Of a DNA stretch of 64,000 nucleotides, positions 51,386 to 60,062 are shown in pieces. The stretch's first letter is position 1, and every line of letters begins with the position of its first letter. Position numbers and translations under genes: made by a program. Source of the stretch: an uncultured Erysipelotrichaceae bacterium (lineage in GTDB: Bacteria > Bacillota_I > Bacilli_A > Erysipelotrichales > Erysipelotrichaceae); assembly GCA_934675465.1 (NCBI GenBank), contig CAKUQM010000001.1, positions 1 through 64,000 of the forward strand. Direction: 5' to 3'. Below the pieces are notes generated by a model that ran no database searches, was not told the origin of the DNA, and saw nothing but the letters and a program-made list of their open reading frames with translations.

Positions 51386-52413
51386 TGAAACTTGAAGAAT
51401 TTGATTATTATTTACCAGAAGAATTAATTGCTCAACACCCTGTTGACAAAAGAGATGAATCAAGACTATTGGTCTTACATAAAAACAGTGGTGAAATTGA
51501 ACATAAACACTTCTATGACATCATCGATTACTTACATGAAGGTGATGTCCTTGTAAGAAACAACTCTAAGGTTATTCCAGCCAGATTATATGGAACTAAG
51601 GAAGAAACAGGGGCTAAGGTAGAAGTGCTTATTCTAAAGATAGGTGCCGACTCAATTTGTGAATGTCTATGTGGCAATGCCAAGGCTATTAAAGTAGGTA
51701 CCATCATTGCTTTCTCAGACAAGTTAAAAGGTAAGTGTCTAGAAGTAAGAGATGAGGGTATTAGAATCATCCAAATGATCTATGAAGGTATTCTAATTGA
51801 AATACTTGAGGAAATTGGTCTAATGCCTACTCCACCTTATGTTCATGAAATGTTAAAAGACAACAATAGATACCAAAATGTCTATGCCCAAAACTTAGGC
51901 TCTGCAGCTTGTCCTACAGCTGGCTTACACTTTACTGAAGAACTTATTAATAGAATTAAGGAAAAGGGTGTTCAAATTGTTGATGTAACACTTCATGTAG
52001 GTTTAGGTACTTTTAAGCCTGTTAAAGAAGAGACAATTGAAAATCATCATATGCATTATGAGTCTTACTATATGTCAAAAGAAACTGCCGATGTCTTAAA
52101 TAAGGCTAAACAAGAAGGAAGAAGAATTATTGCGGTAGGAACTACTTCAACAAGAACCCTTGAAAGTGTTATGGCTAAGTATGGTGAATTTAAAGAATGC
52201 CATGAAGAAACAAACATCTTCATCTATCCACCCTATAAGTTCAAAGCTATTGATTGTCAAATCACTAACTTCCACTTACCTAAGTCAACACTTATTATGA
52301 TGATCTCAGCCTTTACATCAAGAGACATGATTCTTAATGCCTATAAGGTTGCAGTAGATAATAAGTATCGTTTCTTCTCATTTGGCGATTCAATGTTTAT
52401 CACAAATGAATAA
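51385..52413 (+). CDS. queA: S-adenosylmethionine:tRNA ribosyltransferase-isomerase
   Basis: 342 residues. YYLPEELIAQHPVDKRD at the start, VRNNSKVIPARL, and AACPTAGLHFTEELI with TLHVGLGTFKPV are the QueA signatures. It adds the ribosyl part of SAM to preQ1-tRNA, forming epoxyqueuosine. The start shares a base with the tgt stop. Confidence 0.96.
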   Translation: MKLEEFDYYLPEELIAQHPVDKRDESRLLVLHKNSGEIEHKHFYDIIDYLHEGDVLVRNNSKVIPARLYGTKEETGAKVEVLILKIGADSICECLCGNAKAIKVGTIIAFSDKLKGKCLEVRDEGIRIIQMIYEGILIEILEEIGLMPTPPYVHEMLKDNNRYQNVYAQNLGSAACPTAGLHFTEELINRIKEKGVQIVDVTLHVGLGTFKPVKEETIENHHMHYESYYMSKETADVLNKAKQEGRRIIAVGTTSTRTLESVMAKYGEFKECHEETNIFIYPPYKFKAIDCQITNFHLPKSTLIMMISAFTSRDMILNAYKVAVDNKYRFFSFGDSMFITNE

Positions 52414-52996
52414 CTATCAGAAACAACTAAATCAAATAAACCACTTAAACCATAGACCAACATTGCTACTACATATTTGTTGTGGAGTATGTTCTGTCTA
52501 CCCTTTAATATATTTAAGACAATATTTTAAGATAAGCATTCTTTTTACCAATTCTAATATTTATCCATATGAAGAATTCTTAAAAAGACTAGAAGCTTTA
52601 AACCAATATCTTGAATATCTAGGTGATAGAGAAATTAAACTTATTGTCGATAAGTATGATTATGATAAGTATAGAAAAATACTTGAACCATTTAAGGAAG
52701 AACCTGAAATGGGTAAAAGATGTAAGATCTGTTATGGTTTAAGAATGGAAGAAGGCTTTAAGTATGCCGATAAATATCACTATGAATATTTCACTACAGT
52801 CATGTCTATTTCTAATCGTAAAAGTGCTGAATATATTAATGAAATAGGTGAAGCTCTAGAAAAGAAGTATCCAAGTGTTAAATATTTACATGCTGATTTT
52901 AAAAAGGGTGATGGTATAAATAAAAATGAAGCCCTAAATAAAGAACTTCATCTATATCATCAAAACTATTGTGGTTGTCAATTTTCTATAAGATAG
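52406..52996 (+). CDS. queH: Epoxyqueuosine reductase QueH
   Basis: 196 residues from the ATG at 52406, overlapping the end of queA by 8 bases; an earlier start at 52382 overlaps by 32. QueH cysteines are complete: HICCGVCS near the start, RCKICYGLRM, and the C-terminal NYCGCQFS. It reduces epoxyqueuosine to queuosine, replacing the unrelated QueG. With no queC/D/E/F here the cell may salvage preQ1, or those genes lie elsewhere. An IS605 right end begins 2 bases behind its stop. Confidence 0.94.
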   Translation: MNNYQKQLNQINHLNHRPTLLLHICCGVCSVYPLIYLRQYFKISILFTNSNIYPYEEFLKRLEALNQYLEYLGDREIKLIVDKYDYDKYRKILEPFKEEPEMGKRCKICYGLRMEEGFKYADKYHYEYFTTVMSISNRKSAEYINEIGEALEKKYPSVKYLHADFKKGDGINKNEALNKELHLYHQNYCGCQFSIR

Positions 52997-52997
52997 C

Positions 52998-53110
52998 TGA
53001 CTACTCCAGATGACTTAAGTCACGGGATTCTAGCCTACATCGGTTTCTATAATTCTACTAGGAATTATCACTAGCCGATTTCACCTAGATCGAATATCCT
53101 ATCTTGCTAG
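52998..53110 (-). ncRNA. Probable omega RNA 3' region of the second TnpB
   Basis: Non-coding DNA behind tnpB with hairpins: AATTCTACTAGGAATT (53050-53065) and the right-end hairpin at 53010-53023. Its guide in this location would be the minus-strand bases beyond the end, GCTATCTTATAGAAAATTGA, that is the last codons of queH read backwards. Extent uncertain. Confidence 0.45.
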
Positions 53111-53184
53111 AAGATGCACATCATTAACTAACGCCTGTATTTAATAAATACATTTGTCGTTATATGCTTTTGAATATTCTATTA

Positions 53185-53208
53185 AGCCGTTTAGTCAGAC
53201 GGCTTTTT
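53185..53208 (+). terminator. Terminator inside the element, facing queH
   Basis: AGCCGT, 8-base loop, ACGGCT and TTTT on the plus strand. It would stop transcripts entering from queH, and may also fold in the tnpB message. Confidence 0.7.
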
Positions 53209-53215
53209 AACGCTT

Positions 53216-54673
53216 TTAATGTATATACCAGCCAAGCTGTTTGTTATCTTTTAATCTTTGTATCTCATTGTCTTGAAGCTTCTTAAAGGTATTAAAATCA
53301 TCATAACAGCTTACTTCATCTATTGTTTCTAAATCATCATTTGTATGAGCTATGATATAAGCACTCAATAAATCTCTTTGAACTATTATTCCCTCATTTA
53401 ATTCAATTAACCTATCATTTAATTGTTTCTTTTTATAGGTTCTATCTATTGGACTATATTGGCTGGCTTTTACTTTATAGGTATTGATTTTCTTTAATTC
53501 TAGATTGTAATATTTTAGCTTTCTATCAAGAATAGATAAAAACATACTTGGAGCTCTACTCTTTATTGTTTTGCCATATCTTTTCTTAGAATTAATCTTA
53601 CCGTTTTTATTAACAGTAGTCTTCTTGCTTCGTTTTTGTAGACCTTTAAAGTTCATTTCCTCAACACGAATATCAAGGCTTTCAGCTATTATTTGATTAG
53701 CTAATATTTCATGAGCTTGTTTTCTTTTAACAGATAATTTGCGGTACTCATCTTTTAGTTTTGATTGAGTATTTAGATAACTCATAGATTTATACCAATT
53801 ATGTTTGCCTTTAGCTATAGTTCCATCTTCATTATAGTTATTAGGGTTAGTTGCTCTTCTAGAACGGTCTAACTTTCTTTGATAGACTTTTATCTTATGC
53901 TCATTCTCTTTACAATTAGGTGCTAGTTCTTTTAAATTAGCTTTTTCATTACTTACAATAGCTATAGTACTTGTACCTATATCAATACCTTGTACTTTAA
54001 AGTTATCACCATATTGTCTATTTTTACTTGGTGGTGTTCCCTTAAATATTAATTGAACAAACCATCTCTTCTTGTTTCTTATGTGTTGAGGATAAATTCT
54101 AACGTATTTAACTTCATCTAATAATGCAGTTTGAGCATAAATATCATTTCTTTTAACTTTTAGTTTAAACTTATAGTTACCATAACTAATAGCTAAAACA
54201 TCATCACAATAATGAAGTTTAGAAGTAGATGATTTTCCCTCTATTGAAAAACTATCGTATTTATTTTTAAAGGTAACTTTATCAGCTTGATGATATCTTA
54301 ATTTCTCGATTGCCTTAAAAGCTCTTGTGGCTATTTTTTGACATTCCTGAGAACCTAGCTTTTTATTAAAGTATTCATAAGGCTTTTTAACGTATTCATG
54401 CATACTATATTCAGAGTATCCATAACTTAAAGCTATATCATTTAATTGTTTATTCAATTCTTTTTTATTATTAGAAGTCTTATATTCTTTTAATAATTCT
54501 TGATATTTTCTATCATGTATCAATTTGTGATATCGTTTTAAACATTCATTTAAACAATCGTTATAAATGGCCTTAGCTATCTTTTCTAACTTATCTAATA
54601 CGCTAGAAGGATTATCATTATCAAAAGCTAATTCGTATGTAACTACATATGATGATGTATTACTTTTAGCCAT
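53216..54673 (-). CDS. tnpB: TnpB, RNA-guided endonuclease, zinc-finger-less type
   Basis: 485 residues, longer than the first tnpB. RuvC Asp in VQGIDIGTSTIAIV, Glu in DIRVEEMNFKGL, last Asp in VQRDLLSAYII. The CxxC zinc finger between the last two is missing; that place reads ASQYSPIDRTYKKKQL, as in a known group of TnpB without the finger. The three acidic residues are kept, so activity is possible. It follows tnpA by 14 bases with its own weak start context. Confidence 0.9.
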   Translation of the reverse strand: MAKSNTSSYVVTYELAFDNDNPSSVLDKLEKIAKAIYNDCLNECLKRYHKLIHDRKYQELLKEYKTSNNKKELNKQLNDIALSYGYSEYSMHEYVKKPYEYFNKKLGSQECQKIATRAFKAIEKLRYHQADKVTFKNKYDSFSIEGKSSTSKLHYCDDVLAISYGNYKFKLKVKRNDIYAQTALLDEVKYVRIYPQHIRNKKRWFVQLIFKGTPPSKNRQYGDNFKVQGIDIGTSTIAIVSNEKANLKELAPNCKENEHKIKVYQRKLDRSRRATNPNNYNEDGTIAKGKHNWYKSMSYLNTQSKLKDEYRKLSVKRKQAHEILANQIIAESLDIRVEEMNFKGLQKRSKKTTVNKNGKINSKKRYGKTIKSRAPSMFLSILDRKLKYYNLELKKINTYKVKASQYSPIDRTYKKKQLNDRLIELNEGIIVQRDLLSAYIIAHTNDDLETIDEVSCYDDFNTFKKLQDNEIQRLKDNKQLGWYIH

Positions 54674-54687
54674 AACGATTCTCCTTA

Positions 54688-55089
54688 CTATCTAATTCTT
54701 CTTTGTTGACTTTCTATATATGCTTTTATTACATCTTCGCTAATATGACCAACAGAACAAGATAAATAGTTTCTAGTCCATAATGATGGCATACTTGATT
54801 TTAGAAATGGAAACTCTTCTCTTAATATATGAGAACTTTTACCTTTAAATTGCTTAACCACTTTATGAAGCATTAATCTAGGATCAAACTCTATAAACAT
54901 ATGTACATAATCGGGCATAATTTCTAAAGCTTTAATTTCAACATCCATCTTATCTGCTTCTTCATATAATATTTCTTTTAGACGTTTTTCAACATTACCA
55001 GTTAATACAGGTTTCTTGTACTTTGGAGAAAATATAATATGAAACTGATTTATATAAACTATTCCATTCTTATTTATGTATTTATTCAT
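54688..55089 (-). CDS. tnpA: TnpA, Y1 transposase of IS200/IS605 type
   Basis: 133 residues. The single-strand Y1 transposase pattern is present: INQFHIIFSPKYKKPVL, then MPDYVHMFIEF, FKGKSSHILREEFPFL, SLWTRNYL and catalytic Tyr in VIKAYIESQQ. In the HUH motif the first His is Tyr (codon TAT), giving Y-V-H. This is one base from CAT and may inactivate metal binding. Otherwise full length. Confidence 0.9.
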   Translation of the reverse strand: MNKYINKNGIVYINQFHIIFSPKYKKPVLTGNVEKRLKEILYEEADKMDVEIKALEIMPDYVHMFIEFDPRLMLHKVVKQFKGKSSHILREEFPFLKSSMPSLWTRNYLSCSVGHISEDVIKAYIESQQRRIR

Positions 55090-55232
55090 AGATTTATCCT
55101 TGACAATATTATACTACATTTGATAGATAATTATCATAATATCTAACACAAATATTAATAATGAAAGACAGTTCATCCCAACGACTAGAGTCATGTGCTT
55201 TCTGTTTGATTTATCGTAACCCCAATCTTTTT

Positions 55233-55925
55233 TTAATCTAGTATTTCTCCATAAATAGAAACAGTCACTACATTCCATGGAATAAACTTATTACTTGCCT
55301 GCAATGCCTTTTTAACAGCTAATTCAATACCACCACAACATGGTACTTCCATGCGTACAACAGTAACACTCAATATATTGTTGTTTCTAATGATTTCAGT
55401 TAGCTTTTCACTATAATCAACGCCATCCAACTTAGGGCAACCAATAAGCGTAACTTTATTACGAATAAAGTCTTTATGAAAATTTGCATAAGCATAAGCA
55501 CTACAGTCTGCCGCAATTAATAATTTAGCTCCATCAAAATATGGTGCATTAATCGGTGCTAATTTAATTTGAATCGGCCAATTACGTAGTTGTGAACAAA
55601 GTACAACATCATTAATACTTCCCTTATGTTCCATCATTCTAACCTTAGAACCAGGACAAGAGCATTCATTCTTTTGTTCAATCTTCTTTTTCATCATATT
55701 CTTCTTAACCGCCTCTTCATCATAAGCAAGAGCTTCTCTTTCCTCGAATGTAATCGCCCCAGCAGGACAAGCAGGAAGACAATCTCCCATACCATCACAA
55801 TAATCATCTCTTAATAATTTAGCCTTGCCATCTACTAAGCCAATAGCACCTTCATGACAGGCATTAACACATATACCACAACCATTACATTTATCTTCAT
55901 CAATATGAATAATCTTTCTAATCAT
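55233..55925 (-). CDS. Ferredoxin-type 4Fe-4S protein with C-terminal domain
   Basis: 230 residues. Two 4Fe-4S motifs in the first 60 (CNGCGICVNAC, then CDGMGDCLPACPAGA). CSCPGSKV follows, then a domain with LIAADCSAYAY and VPCCGGIELAVKKAL, rich in Cys. This architecture is often found beside Fnr/Crp-type HcpR regulators and hybrid-cluster protein genes in Clostridia. It is divergent from such a regulator here; no hcp is in the window. Likely an electron carrier or redox sensor in nitrosative or redox stress. Confidence 0.85.
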   Translation of the reverse strand: MIRKIIHIDEDKCNGCGICVNACHEGAIGLVDGKAKLLRDDYCDGMGDCLPACPAGAITFEEREALAYDEEAVKKNMMKKKIEQKNECSCPGSKVRMMEHKGSINDVVLCSQLRNWPIQIKLAPINAPYFDGAKLLIAADCSAYAYANFHKDFIRNKVTLIGCPKLDGVDYSEKLTEIIRNNNILSVTVVRMEVPCCGGIELAVKKALQASNKFIPWNVVTVSIYGEILD

Positions 55926-56010
55926 TTAAGCATCCTCCATATATTTATGGCCTAATCATAATATAATTACTCCATCTTGTATGTTTGATTTCCAACAAGG
56001 AGAAAAAATT

Positions 56011-56679
56011 ATGAAAGAATATTTAACAGTTTTAAGAAACGTGCCCTTCTTTAAAGGTCTAGAAGATGATGAAATATTAGCTATCCTTCATTGTGTTAAT
56101 GCCACCATTATTTCTAAATCAGCTAATTCTTATATCTTTAAGGCAGGAGATACAACTGATGTGATGGGTCTTGTTTTAAATGGTTCTACCCTTATTATCC
56201 AAGAAGATCTTTGGGGACATCGTAATATCTTATCAAAGTGCAATGTTGGTGATTTCTTTGGAGAACTTTATGCCGCTAATAATACTGTCTTAAATATAAG
56301 TGTAGTGGCTAGTGTTGATTCAACTATTCTTCTTTTAAATATCAACCATCTTTTAAGTACCTGTCCTTCATCTTGCATTCATCACCAGAGATTAATTCAT
56401 AATCTAGTTGGTGTTTTATCTAATAAGATTTTAATCCTCAACAATAAGATCACTCACGCCAGTAAACGTACTACTAGAGATAAGCTATTATCATATCTAT
56501 CTAGTGAATCTATAAGACAGGGATCTTTATCTTTTGATATTCCCTTTGATCGTCAACAGCTTGCTGACTATTTATGTGTTGAAAGAGCTGCTATGTCTAG
56601 CGAACTATCAAAACTTAAAAAAGAGGGCTTACTTTCTACTAATAGAAATCACTTTGAGCTAAAGAAAAAGGCTGTTTAA
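56011..56679 (+). CDS. Crp/Fnr-family transcription regulator
   Basis: 222 residues from the ATG at 56011, behind AAGGAG; an upstream ATG at 55981 lacks a site. Cyclic-nucleotide-binding fold (FFKGLEDDEILAILHCV, GVTDVMGLVLNGST-like, GDFFGELYA), helix-turn-helix with DRQQLADYLCVERAAMSSELSKL. No N-terminal Cys cluster of true Fnr, so closer to HcpR/Crp types that use other ligands. Divergent from the ferredoxin-like gene, which it probably controls. Confidence 0.9.
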   Translation: MKEYLTVLRNVPFFKGLEDDEILAILHCVNATIISKSANSYIFKAGDTTDVMGLVLNGSTLIIQEDLWGHRNILSKCNVGDFFGELYAANNTVLNISVVASVDSTILLLNINHLLSTCPSSCIHHQRLIHNLVGVLSNKILILNNKITHASKRTTRDKLLSYLSSESIRQGSLSFDIPFDRQQLADYLCVERAAMSSELSKLKKEGLLSTNRNHFELKKKAV

Positions 56680-56691
56680 ATTAAACAGCCA
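56669..56691. terminator. Bidirectional hairpin between the regulator and ohyA
   Basis: GGCTGTTTAA and TTAAACAGCC form a 10-bp stem; on the minus strand TTTTTCTTT follows, so it ends ohyA. Confidence 0.85.
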
Positions 56692-56697
56692 ATCATT

Positions 56698-58476
56698 TTA
56701 GATTACATTGTGAGCTTTTAATAGCTTTTCAATATCAGTATTTTTAATCTTCTCAAGAGCCTTCTTAAGAACAAGCTTTTCACCAAAACTTAATTCCATA
56801 TCAGTAATCTTCTTACCATCTCTTAATTGAACAGTAGAATTTAATAGGTCTCTTAAATCATAAACGCTACCCCATACCTCAGGAACACCTCTATCTACAT
56901 TTAATAATGTATATACAGCTTCCATACCAGTACGCATTGAATATTCAGTAGTGAAGATTGTATCTCTTGGAGTTTCTGCGAATTGTCCAATGAACGCAAA
57001 GTTTACAGAACCTTCAGGAACTACAGCTGGTCTATCACCATAAGCTCTTGGCATGAAGAACGCATCAATATATGGCATCATAACAGGAACTGTATTAGCA
57101 CTCTTTGTTGCGTATTCTTCAATCTTGTCCTCAGGAACACCAATGTGATATAACCATTCTTCACAAATTTCCTTACCAGTACATTCTCTCATTGGTTTCT
57201 TAATATAATCACCAGGTCTATCAGTAAATAGAGAGTATACCCAAACTAGACAATGATCCTTTGGTTGATTTCTAAATTGAGGTTGTCTATTAATAGTCCA
57301 AGACAATAACCAAGAAGAATCCTTAACAGTAACGATACCACCAGTTGTAACCTTACCAGTGAATGGATCACGCTTACAAATATTCTTAATATAAGGAATA
57401 ATATTTTGGTCTAATGTTTCAATAGTAGCTGATTCCCAGTTTGTTTGTTCAGGATCATAGCAGAACTTATCAGGATGACCAAATGATGGATCTTGGGCAG
57501 CAATCTTACGCCACATATCCCAGCCACCGCCTTCTTTTAATTCAGTGTTGTAGGCAGCAGGACTATCTTGAGAACCCATTGCTGAATTTTCTACGCAACC
57601 ACCATTAGTGATAAATACTAAATCATCTTCAGTTAAATCAATATAGTTTTTCTTACCATCTTCAGTAACTTCAATTTGTTTAGCAAGTTTCTTGCTTGGA
57701 TTTGAGCAATCAAAGATGACATTATCAACTTTTACACCAAAATGGAACTTAACATTATGAGCTTCCAAGTACTTAACCATTGGAAGAATCATTGATTCAT
57801 ATTGGTTATACTTAGTAAATCTTAGAGCCTTAAAATCAGGTAATCCACCAATATGATGAATATATCTTTGGAAATATAATTTCATTTCAAGTGCACTATG
57901 ATATTCTTGGAACGCAAACATTGTTCTCCAATATAACCAGAAGTTAGACTTGAACACTTCATCAGTGAAGATTTCATTAATTCTCTTATCTTGTAATTCT
58001 TCATTAGGTGTAAAGAACAACTTCATGATTTCCATAGCACCCTTATCTGAAATATCAAACTTACCATCAGTATGAGCATCTTGTCCTTTATTAACAGTAG
58101 CTCTACATAATGAGTAGTTAGGGTCTTCCTTATTCAACCAATAATATTCATCTAATACTGAAACACCTTCTGTTTCAATTGATGGAATAGAATGGAACAA
58201 ATCCCACATAACCTCAAAGTGGTTGTCCATTTCTCTACCACCTCTCATAACATAACCTAAGCCATCATAGTAGTAACCATCACAGGCACCACCAGCTAGT
58301 TCGCCTTTTTCTAATACGTGAATATGTTCACCTTTCATTTGACCATCTCTTACAAGATAGCAAGCAGCTGTTAAAGCAGCTAGGCCACTTCCTACAATAT
58401 AAGCAGATTTTCTATCAACGCCTTCAGGCTTCTTTGGACGAGCAAATGCTTCGTAATTTCCGCTAGAGTAATACAT
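56698..58476 (-). CDS. ohyA: Oleate hydratase (myosin-cross-reactive antigen family)
   Basis: 592 residues, standard for this family. FAD-binding GSGLAALTAA (29-38), and MRGGREMDNHFEVMWDLF holds the conserved Glu/Asp that acts on the double bond. The family adds water to the cis-9 bond of oleic or linoleic acid, giving 10-hydroxy fatty acids; it detoxifies host fatty acids. AGGAGG precedes the ATG. TetR regulator and HdeD-like genes lie directly upstream on the same strand. Confidence 0.95.
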   Translation of the reverse strand: MYYSSGNYEAFARPKKPEGVDRKSAYIVGSGLAALTAACYLVRDGQMKGEHIHVLEKGELAGGACDGYYYDGLGYVMRGGREMDNHFEVMWDLFHSIPSIETEGVSVLDEYYWLNKEDPNYSLCRATVNKGQDAHTDGKFDISDKGAMEIMKLFFTPNEELQDKRINEIFTDEVFKSNFWLYWRTMFAFQEYHSALEMKLYFQRYIHHIGGLPDFKALRFTKYNQYESMILPMVKYLEAHNVKFHFGVKVDNVIFDCSNPSKKLAKQIEVTEDGKKNYIDLTEDDLVFITNGGCVENSAMGSQDSPAAYNTELKEGGGWDMWRKIAAQDPSFGHPDKFCYDPEQTNWESATIETLDQNIIPYIKNICKRDPFTGKVTTGGIVTVKDSSWLLSWTINRQPQFRNQPKDHCLVWVYSLFTDRPGDYIKKPMRECTGKEICEEWLYHIGVPEDKIEEYATKSANTVPVMMPYIDAFFMPRAYGDRPAVVPEGSVNFAFIGQFAETPRDTIFTTEYSMRTGMEAVYTLLNVDRGVPEVWGSVYDLRDLLNSTVQLRDGKKITDMELSFGEKLVLKKALEKIKNTDIEKLLKAHNVI

Positions 58477-58544
58477 ATAACTTACCTCCTGTATCTCTTT
58501 ACACCTCTAATATACCTAAGGCAAAATACTTTTAATATAATCAA

Positions 58545-58585
58545 AAAAAGGTAGTTGTATAAAATTTAAACACCACCTTTTATTT
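58545..58585 (-). terminator. Terminator of the HdeD-TetR unit
   Basis: On the minus strand AAAGGTGGT pairs with ACTACCTTT (one G-T), followed by seven T. It separates tetR from ohyA. Confidence 0.65.
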
Positions 58586-58621
58586 GTATGATTTTTTATC
58601 AAATTATTATTTTTGATTAAA

Positions 58622-59179
58622 TTAGCTAATCTTCAACCTATTTAAAGCCTCTTTAATGCTACCCTGTATCACAGCAGAAAGTTTCTCAATTATCTCCTTA
58701 GGATCCTTTTTCATACCATCTTTAATCCACTCTAGCATCAAACCTACAAAAGCATACTTATAGAAATTAGCGATAAAGTACTTATCCACAGTAGTAACAT
58801 TCATGCCTTCTGCTTGTTCCTCAACAACATCTTCCATTAACTTAAATGTTAACTTATATAGATAATTCTCAATATGTTCCTTACCTACTGAATTATATAC
58901 ATTAGTAATGAAGTCTTTATTCTCAAGAACCAACCCAAACAAATCAAGGAAACCCTCTTGCCAAGTATCATAAGTTTTATTATCACCTAGTACCTTAGCT
59001 GCATCCTCGTAACAAATCCATTCAACAAGATCATAGATATCTTTGAAGTGATAATAGAAAGTCATTCTATTAATGCCACAATCATCAGTAATATCACTTA
59101 CTGTTATCTTATTTAACGGTTTTGTCTTAACTAGTTTCTTTAATGAAGCTTCTAATGCTCTTTTAGTAATTGTAGACAT
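58622..59179 (-). CDS. TetR/AcrR-family regulator
   Basis: 185 residues. N-terminal helix-turn-helix (KALEASLKKL-type start, ITVSDITDDCGINRMTFYYHF), then a TetR_C domain with EWICYEDAAKVLGDNK. It follows the HdeD-like gene by 2 bases and precedes ohyA, so a fatty-acid-responsive repressor of ohyA and hdeD-like is plausible but inferred from place. Confidence 0.9.
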   Translation of the reverse strand: MSTITKRALEASLKKLVKTKPLNKITVSDITDDCGINRMTFYYHFKDIYDLVEWICYEDAAKVLGDNKTYDTWQEGFLDLFGLVLENKDFITNVYNSVGKEHIENYLYKLTFKLMEDVVEEQAEGMNVTTVDKYFIANFYKYAFVGLMLEWIKDGMKKDPKEIIEKLSAVIQGSIKEALNRLKIS

Positions 59180-59181
59180 GA

Positions 59182-59787
59182 CTACTCCTCATCAGATTCG
59201 TGTCCATCAGATTCGTGCCCAGATTCGTGTTCCTTCATCTTCTCATATTTTGTCTTAACATAAGCTAGATACAAGTTAGAGGCCATATCAGTAATACCTG
59301 AAAATAACATGCCAATGCCAGCACTAATATATAGTAGACGATAATCTAGGATATAGAAGTAATTGATAATAACTAAAGCGCCAAAGGCAATACAAATAAA
59401 CATTAGAATTAAATAAGTCTTTAGATGACTCTTACCAATTTTCTTTGCGTCTAGACTATCTTGAATCTTTAAAGCACCTGATACGATGATAGCTACACCA
59501 AAGGTAACAGCTACTATATCAGATAAGGCATACTTACATAACAAGACAATGATGGCCACAGTTAGTAAGACAATACCTAATATAAAATCATTTCTCTTAT
59601 AGCGTTCATCTATCTTAGTAACAAAGTAACGAATTATTTCAACAATACCAGCAATTCCTAGTCCATATCCAAGTAGTGAAACTACAAACTCAACACAAGC
59701 AGAACCATCTATTAATAATAGACAACCTACTACTATATAAATAACACTGACTAATAATAAGATCTTTTTAATTGATTTGAAAAACAT
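59182..59787 (-). CDS. HdeD/DUF308-like membrane protein with His/Glu tail
   Basis: 201 residues from the ATG at 59787, with AAGGAGG upstream; an earlier in-frame ATG at 59883 has none. Six hydrophobic segments in three pairs, as in HdeD/DUF308 proteins of acid stress. The C-terminus ends in a repeated HES unit (EHESGHESDGHESDEE) coded by near-tandem repeats (about 59182-59232). The tail could bind metals. Co-transcribed with tetR. Confidence 0.82.
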   Translation of the reverse strand: MFFKSIKKILLLVSVIYIVVGCLLLIDGSACVEFVVSLLGYGLGIAGIVEIIRYFVTKIDERYKRNDFILGIVLLTVAIIVLLCKYALSDIVAVTFGVAIIVSGALKIQDSLDAKKIGKSHLKTYLILMFICIAFGALVIINYFYILDYRLLYISAGIGMLFSGITDMASNLYLAYVKTKYEKMKEHESGHESDGHESDEE

Positions 59788-59941
59788 GTACAGTTCCTCC
59801 TTACATCTATTATAGTAAACTGCTTGTGATATATCATTTATTTTTAACTTAAGAGTAAAGCTAAAACACACACTTATGTGCATTTTCTTAAGGAAACATC
59901 CAATTTTTGAGTAAAACTGTTAAAAAAGTGTTAAAAAGCCA

Positions 59942-59970
59942 TTGAAACCTAGATAGATTCATAGTATTAT
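59942..59970 (+). promoter_or_regulatory. Promoter of the str operon
   Basis: TTGAAA (59942-59947), 17-base spacer, TATTAT (59965-59970). Transcription would begin near 59977. Confidence 0.8.
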
Positions 59971-59977
59971 AGGAGAG

Positions 59978-60034
59978 CTTAAGGGTCCGCAAGGATCTAT
60001 ATATTAAGCAAGTATGTGGCACACCTGTTGTTGT
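59978..60034 (+). promoter_or_regulatory. Structured leader of the str operon
   Basis: Two hairpins lie between promoter and rpsL: GCTTAA/TTAAGC with an inner GGTCC-GCAA-GGATC, and GTG(G)CACA/TGTGCAC with a loop of about 10. Ribosomal protein operons often use such leaders for feedback by one of their proteins; here S7 or S12 would be candidates. Confidence 0.45.
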
Positions 60035-60062
60035 GTGCACAAAAAATGAAAGGAGAATTTAA

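Larger units (their letters stand above)
52998..55212 (-). mobile_element. IS200/IS605-type element with tnpA and tnpB
   Basis: The right end on the minus strand is GTGACTTAAGTCAT hairpin followed by CTGGAGTAGTCA (plus 52998-53023), like the omega-RNA/right-end pattern of IS605 elements. The left end is a second hairpin GACTCTAGTC on the minus strand (plus about 55183-55200) upstream of tnpA. The exact left tip is open; candidates lie around 55205-55220. The element separates queH from the ferredoxin-like gene. Confidence 0.8.
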
